DNA of 33,335 bases from Anaerolineales bacterium UBA5797. GTDB taxonomy: Bacteria > Chloroflexota > Anaerolineae > Anaerolineales > Villigracilaceae. The stretch covers positions 1 to 33,335 of the forward strand of contig DIDP01000049.1 in NCBI GenBank assembly GCA_002418205.1, read 5' to 3'. Shown here in pieces: positions 1 through 7,572 of this stretch; the stretch's first letter is position 1, and each line of letters starts with the position of its first letter. Made by a program: the position numbers and the translations under genes. Below the pieces are notes generated by a model. That model did no database searches. It had not been told where the DNA came from and was given only the letters and a program-made list of their open reading frames with translations.

Positions 1-20
1 GGTAAACAATACAGTGTGAG

Positions 21-45
21 AGGAGGCGGTTAGTCGCCGCCTCCT
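21..45. other. Inverted repeat hairpin, possible terminator of an off-window gene
   Basis: A perfect 9-bp inverted repeat (aggaggcgg / ccgcctcct) flanks a 7-nt loop. No T-run follows on either side, so it is either a weak terminator or a palindromic repeat. The 130 bases around it hold no convincing coding region. Confidence 0.5.
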
Positions 46-130
46 ACTCGATTAAGGCATCATGGCATTGAGCAGGAGTTCGCGTCCGATTCGTCTCGGC
101 AAAACTTGTATCAAAAGGCAAATCAATGAT

Positions 131-166
131 AAAAAGGGATGAGTTGAACAAGACTCATCCCTTTTT
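131..166 (+). terminator. Strong hairpin ending in a T-run just ahead of the menC-like gene
   Basis: A perfect 14-bp stem (131-144 with 153-166) has an 8-nt loop. Its right arm ends in five T followed by GTTT, the form of a Rho-independent terminator on the + strand. It ends only 15 nt before the ATG at 182 and 4 nt before the ribosome binding site ggaagg (171-176). It either ends transcription from the left or attenuates the gene that follows. Confidence 0.7.
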
Positions 167-181
167 GTTTGGAAGGAAAAC

Positions 182-1294
182 ATGAAGATCGAATCCCTCA
201 CGCTCCATCATCTTTCCATGCCGCTGGTCGCGCCGTTCGAGACTTCGTTCGGGCGTGAGACGGATCGCGAATGTATCATTGTTGAAATGCGCTCCGAGGG
301 TTGGACCGGCTACGGCGAATGCGTTGCCACTCGCGAGCCGGGCTACAACTATGAAACGACCGGCACGGCGTGGCATATTCTCAAGGATTTCATCGCACCA
401 CTCATTTTGGGGCAGGATGTTCGGGATGCGCTGGATTTCCAGAAGCGCGTCGAACGCATCCGCGGACATCATCTTGCCAAGGCGGGTGTCGAGATGGCGA
501 TCTGGGATTTGCTCGGCAAGCGCGAAGGGAAATCGCTGAAGGAAATGTTCGGTGGAGTAAGCTACAAAGTCGAAGTGGGGGTCTCGGTCGGGATCCAGGA
601 GTCAGCCGCGGCGTTGGTGCGAACCGTTGAGTCCTATCTGGAGAAAGGCTATCGCCGCGTCAAGATCAAGATCAAGCCGGGGCGCGAAGTGGAGGAGACG
701 ACCGCCATCCGCAGAAAATATCCCGATTTGCGTTTGCAGGTGGACGCGAATTCCGCCTACACATTGGAGACCGCCGATGCGCTAAAGCCGCTGGACGGTT
801 TGAATTTATTGTTGATCGAACAGCCGTTGTTCGAAGATGACATCTGGGACCATCGCAAATTGCAGGCGCAGTTCAAGACCGCCATCTGTCTGGATGAAAG
901 CATCCTTTCGCCGCGCCATGCGCGGTATGCGCTCGAAATGGAAGCCTGCCGCAACATCAACATCAAACCCGGGCGCGTGGGAGGTTTGAGTCAGGGCATC
1001 ATGATCCATGATTATTGCCGCGAAAGGAACATCCCCGTATGGTGCGGCGGCATGTTGGAGACCGGCATCGGGCGCGCTTCGAACCTCGCGCTTGCCTCTT
1101 TGCCGGGCTTTGTTTTGCCGGGCGATATTTCGGCGTCCGATCGTTATTATCACCGCGATATAACGAACGAACGATTCGTGTTGAACGATGACAGCACGAT
1201 CACCGTTCCCGATGCACCCGGTCTTGGTGTGACGATCGATGAAGGGGCGCTCAGACAATTTACAAAATCTGAGATTACATTTAAGGCCGGGTAG
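182..1294 (+). CDS. menC: Enolase-superfamily enzyme, MenC (o-succinylbenzoate synthase) / N-acylamino-acid racemase type
   Basis: This 370-residue protein has the full catalytic set of the muconate-lactonizing/MenC branch of the enolase superfamily. Lys161 and Lys163 form the KxK motif, Asp188 (VDAN), Glu213 (IEQP) and Asp238 (DES) are the metal ligands, and Lys262 lies in IKPGRVGG. Members dehydrate SHCHC to o-succinylbenzoate in menaquinone synthesis, and many also racemize N-acyl amino acids. The lysine spacing fits the N-acylamino-acid racemase/MenC type 2 subgroup. No other men gene is in view, so the physiological substrate is not settled. The ATG follows ggaagg at a good distance. A terminator-like hairpin sits directly upstream. 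Length is normal for the family. Confidence 0.8.
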   Translation: MKIESLTLHHLSMPLVAPFETSFGRETDRECIIVEMRSEGWTGYGECVATREPGYNYETTGTAWHILKDFIAPLILGQDVRDALDFQKRVERIRGHHLAKAGVEMAIWDLLGKREGKSLKEMFGGVSYKVEVGVSVGIQESAAALVRTVESYLEKGYRRVKIKIKPGREVEETTAIRRKYPDLRLQVDANSAYTLETADALKPLDGLNLLLIEQPLFEDDIWDHRKLQAQFKTAICLDESILSPRHARYALEMEACRNINIKPGRVGGLSQGIMIHDYCRERNIPVWCGGMLETGIGRASNLALASLPGFVLPGDISASDRYYHRDITNERFVLNDDSTITVPDAPGLGVTIDEGALRQFTKSEITFKAG

Positions 1295-1300
1295 TATAAT
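1295..1300 (+). promoter_or_regulatory. TATAAT -10 box for a probably leaderless capA-like mRNA
   Basis: A perfect TATAAT overlaps the end of the menC-like gene and leaves only 8 nt before the ATG at 1309. Initiation 6-8 nt downstream of a -10 box would put the transcript start at or next to the ATG. No Shine-Dalgarno is present. No good -35 match is visible. Confidence 0.5.
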
Positions 1301-1308
1301 CGGGCGCT

Positions 1309-2943
1309 ATGCCTATGAAGCATTCCCCACGCATCATCATTATTTTTATCCTGATATTTGCCTTATCGCTCTCCGCCTGCTTTGCGCAGGCAACACCCGC
1401 GCCAATTCCACAAGCAATCGTTGGTCCCTCGTCCGTTCCAACAGCGGAGATCACGTTTTCCACGCCTGCGACGAATCTCGATCCGGCAGGGATGAGCAAC
1501 TCACAGGACGATCCATTCATACGGGTGTACGCGCTGGTCGCGCCGTTTCCAACTGTCACAGACGGGGTGACATCCGATGAGTTGCGTTCCCTCTGGACTT
1601 CGGGCGGGACTCCGCTATTGATGGATGAATCCACTCTGAGGGCGTTTACGGCAATTTGGGGCGAACCAGCTTCCGGGTCTGTGCGAAGCGTGGATGCGGA
1701 GCGATTACAGGATGTTGCGTGGAGCGAGTCCGCCTGGGCGATCGTCCCGTTCGAGTCCCTGAATCCAATATGGAAAGTGTTGACCATCGACGGTCAATCT
1801 CCGATCCGCAAGAATTTTGAGGTTGCAAAATATCCGTTGGTAATCTCAACGACCCAGTCGTCTAGTGGCGTCGATCCGTCGATTCATTCCAATTACGATC
1901 CCTCGAAGCTGACAACGATCATCATGACCGGTGTCACGGCGTTGGTCCGCGCGACCGCCGTGACGATGGAATACAAAGGCTCGACCTATCCCGGAGAAAA
2001 AGTGCGCGACATCTTCCGTGAGGCGGATATCATGCACGTGAGCAACGAGATCCCGTTCTTTACGGGCTGTCCGTTCCCCAAGCCCGAAGCAGGCGCGCTC
2101 GTCTTTTGCAGTGACCCGAAATACATGGACCTGATCACCGACATCGGCACGGATGTGATCGAGCTAACCGGCAACCACTTCGCCGATTATGGTCCGTTCG
2201 CAATGTATGAAACGCTGGACATGTACAACGCGAACCACATCCCTTATTTTGGCGGCGGACGCGACTTGCAGGATTCGCTCAAGCCCGCGTTGTTCGATGT
2301 GAACGGCAACAAGATCGCCTTCATTGGGTGCAACAAACCTGATGTCGGGCGCTTCCCGACCGCCACCGATTTCCAGCCCGGCGCGGCGCCTTGTGATTTT
2401 CCCTATCTCGAAGCGAAGATCAATCAATTGAAAGCCGAAGGCTATGTGGTCATTTCAACCTTTCAATGGAACGAAAGCTATGATTACAAACCCAATCCTC
2501 AGCAGGTAAAGGATTTCCGTTTGATGGCTGATTCGGGGGCAAGCATCGTAAGCGGCAGTCAGGCGCATTACGCGCAAACGATGGAATTCCATGATGGCGC
2601 GTTCATCCATTATGGGCTTGGCAACCTGTTCTTCGACCAGATGGGCGACCAGGATTGGATGCCGCCCGGCATCCGCCGCCTGTTCTTTGACCGTTACGTC
2701 ATCTATGACGGGAAACTCATCAGTGTCGAATTGATCACGGCCATGCTTGAAGATTACTCGCGTCCGCGTATAATGAATGAGGCAGAGCGCGCCGGTTTCC
2801 TGCAGGAATATTTTTATTACAGCGGATGGATGCCATTGACCCCGACCCCGACCCCCACCATCACACCGACTCTCACCCCGATGTCCATCCCGCCTCTTCG
2901 CGGGACCCCGAGCCTGCTTCCGACAAATACACCGAGTCAATGA
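1309..2943 (+). CDS. CapA-family lipoprotein (poly-gamma-glutamate capsule synthesis protein domain)
   Basis: The N-terminus is a lipoprotein signal: hydrophobic residues 9-20, then the lipobox Leu21-Ser-Ala-Cys24. Residues about 200-470 match the CapA (PGA_cap) metallophosphatase-like domain, with ELTGNHFADYG, the GGGRD turn and the IHYGLGNLFFDQ end motif. Residues about 60-190 (SDELRSLWTSGG, IVPFESLNPIWKVL) recall the C-terminal half of periplasmic binding proteins, which is only an impression. A Thr/Pro-rich tail follows residue 507. CapA proteins work in gamma-polyglutamate capsules in Bacillus, but most homologues have no proven role, and no capB/capC is nearby. The protein is predicted to be lipid-anchored outside the cell. 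No Shine-Dalgarno precedes the ATG; see the TATAAT at 1295. Confidence 0.8.
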   Translation: MPMKHSPRIIIIFILIFALSLSACFAQATPAPIPQAIVGPSSVPTAEITFSTPATNLDPAGMSNSQDDPFIRVYALVAPFPTVTDGVTSDELRSLWTSGGTPLLMDESTLRAFTAIWGEPASGSVRSVDAERLQDVAWSESAWAIVPFESLNPIWKVLTIDGQSPIRKNFEVAKYPLVISTTQSSSGVDPSIHSNYDPSKLTTIIMTGVTALVRATAVTMEYKGSTYPGEKVRDIFREADIMHVSNEIPFFTGCPFPKPEAGALVFCSDPKYMDLITDIGTDVIELTGNHFADYGPFAMYETLDMYNANHIPYFGGGRDLQDSLKPALFDVNGNKIAFIGCNKPDVGRFPTATDFQPGAAPCDFPYLEAKINQLKAEGYVVISTFQWNESYDYKPNPQQVKDFRLMADSGASIVSGSQAHYAQTMEFHDGAFIHYGLGNLFFDQMGDQDWMPPGIRRLFFDRYVIYDGKLISVELITAMLEDYSRPRIMNEAERAGFLQEYFYYSGWMPLTPTPTPTITPTLTPMSIPPLRGTPSLLPTNTPSQ

Positions 2944-2953
2944 CCTCAGCCCG

Positions 2954-2995
2954 TCGCGCCGACATCGTACCCGAAGGGTAGCGGAGCGAGCGCGA
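2954..2995. repeat. Nested palindromic element ahead of the cyclase gene
   Basis: The outer arms TCGCGC (2954-2959) and GCGCGA (2990-2995) enclose a perfect hairpin TACCC-GAA-GGGTA (2968-2980). The element fills the gap between the CapA gene and the ribosome binding site aaggag of the next gene, ending 25 bp before its ATG. The form suggests a dispersed repeat, but only one copy is in the window. Confidence 0.5.
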
Positions 2996-3020
2996 TGAAG
3001 TTACAACAAGGAGTCGCACC

Positions 3021-3656
3021 ATGACCATTCACGATATTTCCCTGACCATTTCACCAGATCTTCCAACCTGGCCCGGCGACCCCGGGCTTGAACTCGAACA
3101 GACCGAATCCATGGACAGCGGCGCGCACGCCAACGTGACGCGCATCAGCGCCAGCGTACACCTCGGCACCCACGTGGACGCGCCGCATCATTTCCTCAAC
3201 GACAACCGCACGATCGAGGGGTTGTCGCTTGAGGTGCTGACCGGTCCCTGTTACGTGTTGCAGTTGCCGGATGGGATCGATGCGATCACGGCGGAGGTGC
3301 TGGAGCGTTCCGAGATCACATCCGATATGAAGCGCATCCTGTTCGGCACGAGCAATTCCCATTTCTGGGCAAAGGGCGAAAAGGAGTTTCAGACCGATTT
3401 CGTTGCCATCACGGAGGACGGCGCGGAGTGGCTGGTGGAACACGGTGTTCAACTCGTGGGCGTGGATTATCTCTCAGTTGCGCCATATGGCGATTCCACA
3501 CCGACGCACAAGGTTTTGCTGGAAGCGGGCATCGTCATCGTGGAGGGGCTGAACCTGTCAAAGGTGGTGCGCGGGTTCTATGATTTATACTGCCTGCCGC
3601 TCAAGATCGCCGGTTCCGATGGCGCGCCGGCGCGGGCGATATTGATTCAGTCATGA
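3021..3656 (+). CDS. Cyclase family protein (kynurenine formamidase-like metal hydrolase)
   Basis: This 211-residue protein carries the family's metal-binding signature HxGTHxDxPxH, seen as His47, Gly49, Thr50, His51, Asp53, Pro55 and His57, near the N-terminus as expected. The VGVDYLS and HKVLLEAGIVIVEGL segments are also typical. Members hydrolyse N-formylkynurenine, cyclic amides or isatin with a divalent metal and are cytoplasmic. No kynurenine-pathway gene is in the window, so the substrate is unknown. The ATG at 3021 has a clear aaggag site 9-10 nt upstream. Length matches the family. Confidence 0.85.
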   Translation: MTIHDISLTISPDLPTWPGDPGLELEQTESMDSGAHANVTRISASVHLGTHVDAPHHFLNDNRTIEGLSLEVLTGPCYVLQLPDGIDAITAEVLERSEITSDMKRILFGTSNSHFWAKGEKEFQTDFVAITEDGAEWLVEHGVQLVGVDYLSVAPYGDSTPTHKVLLEAGIVIVEGLNLSKVVRGFYDLYCLPLKIAGSDGAPARAILIQS

Positions 3657-3727
3657 TGTTATAACGGACGCAAAGTCAGAGTTCGGGGTAAGATTCCTCC
3701 ACGATTATAAAGAAAAGCGGAGGAAAG

Positions 3728-4435
3728 ATGAACGAAGGACGTAAATTCTTTGGCATGTCCAACAAGCAGGTTGGCATCCTTGCCGGTCTGGCAGGGATGC
3801 TTTTATTGGTCGTGTGTATTGGCAGCTGGTATGTGCTGGCAGGACTAAACCGCGGATTTTCCAGACCTGCCACGGAACTGCCGGTTGCAACAGCAACCTC
3901 CACGCCGCTCGTACTTCCCACACTGACGGCAACAGTCCCACCGACCGCGATGCCTTATGAACAAGTGATCCCCGCGGGCTGGAAACAATTCCAGTCGGAA
4001 CTTGTCGAGATCTGGATGCCGGACAATTACAGGCTTTCCAACGATAAGATCAGGAATGATGTGTCCACGCCGGCGATATTCGAAATGCTTATCACCGAGG
4101 TTCCCAGCAAGTCTGATATCTATGTAACGAGGGTCGGGGTGTCCTATGAGCCGCTGACGGGCAATTTGCTGGATGAGTTTTTGGATGCCAAATTGAGGGA
4201 AATCCCTGGGCAGGCCCGCGTGGTGGACCGTCGAGCGATCTACGTGAATTCGGTCGAAGCCAGGCGCATTCTGATGGAAGCCCACATCGATAACGTGGAC
4301 GATAACAGCCTCACTTACGTTTTCCTCGACGGGAGCACGGTCTGGTATGTGGAATATGCCGCCCAGATCAATGAGTTTTATGAGTTGCTGCCCATGTTCG
4401 AGCAAAGCATCTTGACGTTTCGTATTGTGCGGTAA
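3728..4435 (+). CDS. Membrane-anchored exported protein of unknown function
   Basis: I do not recognise a family for this 235-residue protein. Residues 15-40 form one transmembrane anchor preceded by positive charges. Residues 50-78 are a Thr/Pro/Ala-rich linker. Residues 85-235 look like one compact mixed alpha/beta domain (AGWKQFQSELVEIWMPDNY) that would lie outside the membrane, similar in layout to small PsbP/DUF1795-like domains, though this is only an impression. A strong ribosome binding site (gcggagg) sits 5 nt before the ATG. Its stop codon directly abuts the stop codon of the converging DUF309 gene. Confidence 0.75.
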   Translation: MNEGRKFFGMSNKQVGILAGLAGMLLLVVCIGSWYVLAGLNRGFSRPATELPVATATSTPLVLPTLTATVPPTAMPYEQVIPAGWKQFQSELVEIWMPDNYRLSNDKIRNDVSTPAIFEMLITEVPSKSDIYVTRVGVSYEPLTGNLLDEFLDAKLREIPGQARVVDRRAIYVNSVEARRILMEAHIDNVDDNSLTYVFLDGSTVWYVEYAAQINEFYELLPMFEQSILTFRIVR

Positions 4436-4939
4436 TCAATCGAAATAGATGTTCAGGTCGGAGCAATCGAAGCGGTTGCCACAGTTGGGGCAGGTGACCT
4501 TGCAGTTCTTTTCATACATTTCATGACCACAGCGGTCGCAAATGTAGGTATGTTTGGTCTCCTCCCATTTTACAGGCTTCAGTAAAGTCCTATCGAACCC
4601 AGAGATATTTTCCCTGCCGAGTCTTTCGACTTCCCGCATGGCATTCGCCGCGTCGTTTTGCAGTTCGGCAACGTGGATGCCTTTACAAATTTTGGGGATA
4701 TTGCGCAGCCATTTTTGACTGCGACCGTACACCTTGACCGCGCCGGCATAATTCCCGCGCGTGATGTGCAGGTACGTCACTGCGATCTGTAGAACGCCGC
4801 GATACAGATTCTTCGCTGTCCCTTCTTCGGCATTCCAGGCATCTTCGAGGGCTTCATGCGCTTCGAAATATTCTCCGGCGTTGAACAGACGGAGCCCCTC
4901 TGCGGCTTGCGGGTGCAACGGACCAGTACAATCGCTCAC
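4436..4939 (-). CDS. DUF309 protein with C-terminal zinc ribbon
   Basis: The first 80 residues hold the DUF309 signature: LRLFNAGEYFEAHEALEDAW at 16-35, then YRGVLQIAVTYLHITRGN. DUF309 is a small helical domain of unknown biochemical role. The C-terminus adds a rubredoxin-like zinc ribbon with Cys134-x2-Cys137 and Cys150-x2-Cys153, plus Cys146 and Cys159 nearby. The combination suggests a nucleic-acid- or protein-binding adaptor (inference). The start is GTG with no Shine-Dalgarno, but a TATACT box lies 7 nt upstream, so the mRNA may be leaderless. Confidence 0.85.
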   Translation of the reverse strand: MSDCTGPLHPQAAEGLRLFNAGEYFEAHEALEDAWNAEEGTAKNLYRGVLQIAVTYLHITRGNYAGAVKVYGRSQKWLRNIPKICKGIHVAELQNDAANAMREVERLGRENISGFDRTLLKPVKWEETKHTYICDRCGHEMYEKNCKVTCPNCGNRFDCSDLNIYFD

Positions 4940-4946
4940 GCCGCGA

Positions 4947-4952
4947 AGTATA
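4947..4952 (-). promoter_or_regulatory. TATACT -10 box for a leaderless DUF309 mRNA
   Basis: On the - strand TATACT ends 7 nt before the GTG start at 4939. The intervening bases hold no Shine-Dalgarno. This is the same arrangement as at 1295-1300. Confidence 0.45.
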
Positions 4953-5017
4953 TCACGCAGGATTTTCCGTCCCTTAACACCCCTCCAGAGAGTGGGTCGA
5001 TCTGGATTGCCCGATGG

Positions 5018-5023
5018 TAAAAT
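5018..5023 (+). promoter_or_regulatory. Possible -10 box (TAAAAT) ahead of the MoxR block
   Basis: TAAAAT lies 13 nt before the ATG at 5037 in the divergent gap with the DUF309 gene. It would give a leader of only about 6 nt. No ribosome binding site and no convincing -35 are visible. Confidence 0.3.
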
Positions 5024-5036
5024 TTAATTCTCTGGT

Positions 5037-5921
5037 ATGCGTTCCTTATTCGAAAACAAACTCTGGGTGTTTTTGATGGCGCTCCTTGCATTGGGGGCGC
5101 TGACGGTACTCTCTGTCAGCTTGAGGGATGTCACATTTAACGATGCCCAGCCGATCGGTCGCGAAGAGCCGACGCCCTTTGCGCCTCCCCCGGATTTTAC
5201 AAGGGAGGGGACCGGCGAATTTTCCCTCCTGTCCCAGATCGTCCTGTGGGGGGCATTGATCACATTGCTTGGGTTGATCGCTTTGTTGCTCACGCCGGAG
5301 GGGCGAAAGAGGATGTTGCGCATCATCATTCGGGTGGTGGCAACTTATTGGGCGTTGTATTTCCTGCTCAATCGGTATCCCGAGATCCTTTCGGCGTTCA
5401 ATTTAAACCCCGCGCCCGGCGCGGCAGACGCGGCGGTGGATAACGGACTCGATATTCCGTCGCAGGTCTTTACGCCGCCGCAGGCGACGCCGTTGATGTC
5501 TTATGTGCTCAGCCTGGCGATCGTGCTGCTGCTGGTGTATCTCGGCTGGCGGGTCTATCGCACCTGGCGGGAGATGAACCCCGCCAATCAGCGACCCCTT
5601 TCGGAGATCGCGCGGATCGCGCGTTCCTCATTGCGCGACCTTACATCGGGGAGAAATTCAACGGATGTGATCCTCAATTGTTATTTCCGCATGAGCGATG
5701 TGGTGTCCGATAAAAAGAATTTGCAGCGCGGGCTTGCCATGACGCCCACGGAATTCGCGATCCGCATGGAGCAATCCGGTTTGCCCGGGGACGCCGTGCA
5801 GAGGTTGACGCGGCTGTTCGAAGGCGTGCGCTATGGCGGGCAAAGACCCGGACCAAAAGAGATCAATGAAGCGGTGGCGTGCCTCACGACGATACTGCAA
5901 TATTGCGGAGAACCTGTATGA
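5037..5921 (+). CDS. DUF4129 membrane protein, first gene of the MoxR block
   Basis: This 294-residue protein has four predicted membrane helices (about 8-29, 64-86, 93-112, 152-172) and a cytoplasmic C-terminal domain. Residues about 205-290 fit DUF4129 (ILNCYFRMSDVV, TPTEFAIRMEQSGLPGDAV, LTRLFEGVRYGG), the domain usually found at the C-terminus of membrane transglutaminases or alone in MoxR/DUF58 operons. Here no transglutaminase core is attached or nearby. The stop codon overlaps the next ATG (ATGA), which indicates translational coupling. Function is unknown, and a role in envelope protein maturation with MoxR is inferred from context only. Confidence 0.8.
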   Translation: MRSLFENKLWVFLMALLALGALTVLSVSLRDVTFNDAQPIGREEPTPFAPPPDFTREGTGEFSLLSQIVLWGALITLLGLIALLLTPEGRKRMLRIIIRVVATYWALYFLLNRYPEILSAFNLNPAPGAADAAVDNGLDIPSQVFTPPQATPLMSYVLSLAIVLLLVYLGWRVYRTWREMNPANQRPLSEIARIARSSLRDLTSGRNSTDVILNCYFRMSDVVSDKKNLQRGLAMTPTEFAIRMEQSGLPGDAVQRLTRLFEGVRYGGQRPGPKEINEAVACLTTILQYCGEPV

Positions 5922-6505
5922 TCCGGCGGGCGTTGATCATTGCCGGTATCGTCGTGCTCTCGGGCATGCTGGCTTTCCCTCTACGCGACGCGGTCTATGA
6001 TGCGGTCATCGTGCCGCTGGCGTATCTGTTCTGGATCTTGGGACTGTGGTATCACGCCGTCCATCAGGTGATCTGGTGGATCGTGATCATCCTGTTTGTT
6101 TCCTATGTTTTGATCCGCAGTCTCCTGCCGGGGTTCAAGCCAGCGACGAAGATGCCGATCAAGACCAAACCGGTCATCGGGCAGGTGGAGAGTCTTTCCG
6201 CCTGGATGAAAAAGGCAGAGCATGGGACCTATTTCAAATGGCTGATCGCCAACCGGCTCGGAAAGATCGCCCATCAGATCCTTGCACAGCGCGCGACGGG
6301 AAAAGAGCGTTCCTTTTTTGACCCGTTGGCTGGTCCCGATTGGAAACCGGATTCAGCCCTGCAATCTTATCTCGAATCGGGGCTGCACGGCTCGTTCGCG
6401 GATTATCCAACCCCGCGAAAACCCTTTGCGCAGCGCGTGAAAACTCCGTTGGACCAGAATGTGACCGATGTGGTCGAATTCCTGGAATCGCAGGTGAAGC
6501 AATAA
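5918..6505 (+). CDS. Three-helix membrane protein of the MoxR block
   Basis: I do not recognise a family for this 195-residue protein. Three membrane helices lie within the first 70 residues (about 4-22, 27-45, 48-68), followed by a charged cytoplasmic tail to the C-terminus. The start chosen is the ATG at 5918 that overlaps the preceding stop codon, with a weak ggag upstream. An earlier in-frame ATG at 5879 would lengthen the overlap and lacks support. Position between the DUF4129 and MoxR genes suggests a lineage-specific partner of that module. Confidence 0.7.
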   Translation: MIRRALIIAGIVVLSGMLAFPLRDAVYDAVIVPLAYLFWILGLWYHAVHQVIWWIVIILFVSYVLIRSLLPGFKPATKMPIKTKPVIGQVESLSAWMKKAEHGTYFKWLIANRLGKIAHQILAQRATGKERSFFDPLAGPDWKPDSALQSYLESGLHGSFADYPTPRKPFAQRVKTPLDQNVTDVVEFLESQVKQ

Positions 6506-6523
6506 TTATTTCCGATCCCAAAC

Positions 6524-6564
6524 TTCGTCTGAGGGAGTCGATGCAGATCCTCCCGCAGGACGAA
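6524..6564. repeat. Palindromic element upstream of the MoxR gene
   Basis: The arms TTCGTC (6524-6529) and GACGAA (6559-6564) flank an inner GGGAG (6533-6537) / CTCCC (6550-6554) pair, with one bulge and one mismatch along the whole stem. It occupies the centre of the 77-bp gap and stops 18 bp before the GTG start, leaving the ctggag binding site intact. Confidence 0.55.
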
Positions 6565-6582
6565 TAAACCCTGGAGAACATC

Positions 6583-7536
6583 GTGACCGATATATCAAAA
6601 GTTTCCCAGACAGGCAGGCAGGTCATCGCCGAGGTGGAGCGCGCCGTTGTAGGCAAACGCGACCTGCTCGAAATGATGATGGCATCCGTGCTGGCGGGCG
6701 GGCACATCCTGCTCGAGGATTTCCCCGGATTGGGCAAGACCCTGGTGGCGCGCAGTTTCGCCGCGGCGTTGGGGTTGCAGTTCAAGCGCATCCAGTTTAC
6801 GCCAGACCTGCTGCCCGGCGACATCACCGGCGGTTATGTCTTCAACCGTACGAAGAACAAGTTCGAACTGCGCAAGGGACCGATCTTCGCGAACATCGTG
6901 CTTGCCGATGAGATCAACCGCGCCTCGCCGAAGACCCAGTCCGCGTTGCTGGAGGCGATGCAGGAGGGGCAGGTGACCATCGAGGGCGACACGCTCCGGT
7001 TGCCCGAGCCTTTCCTCGTGCTTGCCACGCAGAACCCGATCGAATACGAAGGCACGTTCCCGCTCCCCGAAGCGCAGCTTGACCGCTTCATGTTGAAACT
7101 TAAGGTTGGATACCCCAGCATGGAGGAGGAGAAATTGATCCTGCGCCGCCGCCGCGAACGCCGGCAGGATGAAGTGATCCTGAGTGAGATCACCAAGCCA
7201 AAACAACTGCTCGAAATGCGCGCCGCCGTCGAGACCGTCCATGTGGATGCCGACCTGGAGGAATATATCGCGGCGCTGGTCCATGCCACCCGCACCGACC
7301 GCCGCGTGGCGGTGGGCGCAAGCCCGCGCGGTTCGCTGGCGTTCCTCAAGATGGCGCGCGGCAATGCCGCGCTTGCCGGGCGCGAGTTCGTCACGCCGGA
7401 CGACATCAAACGCTATGCCATGCCGATCCTCGGACACCGTGTCATTCTCCAGCCTGAATATTGGATGGCGGTTTCGGTTGCGGATGAGGTGATCCGCGAT
7501 TCGGTCGATAAGACACCTGTGCCGGTTGTGAAATAA
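6583..7536 (+). CDS. MoxR-family AAA+ ATPase
   Basis: This 317-residue ATPase shows all AAA+ motifs: Walker A DFPGLGKT (46-53), Walker B VLADE (106-110), the MoxR stretch INRASPKTQSALLEAMQEGQ, sensor 1 Asn151 in LATQNPIEYEGT, and an arginine-rich C-terminal lid. MoxR ATPases act as chaperone-like motors that mature or assemble membrane and extracytoplasmic complexes, usually with a DUF58 and VWA partner. The DUF58 gene follows 36 bp later. The start is GTG with ggag 7 nt upstream. Length is standard. The client is unknown. Confidence 0.95.
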   Translation: MTDISKVSQTGRQVIAEVERAVVGKRDLLEMMMASVLAGGHILLEDFPGLGKTLVARSFAAALGLQFKRIQFTPDLLPGDITGGYVFNRTKNKFELRKGPIFANIVLADEINRASPKTQSALLEAMQEGQVTIEGDTLRLPEPFLVLATQNPIEYEGTFPLPEAQLDRFMLKLKVGYPSMEEEKLILRRRRERRQDEVILSEITKPKQLLEMRAAVETVHVDADLEEYIAALVHATRTDRRVAVGASPRGSLAFLKMARGNAALAGREFVTPDDIKRYAMPILGHRVILQPEYWMAVSVADEVIRDSVDKTPVPVVK

Positions 7537-7572
7537 CCCTCGCGTTCTCTCTCCTCGGAGAGGACATAACAC

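Noticed and set aside
155..472. 105-codon - strand frame over the menC-like start
   Set aside because: It is antisense to a gene with all catalytic residues and has no features of its own.
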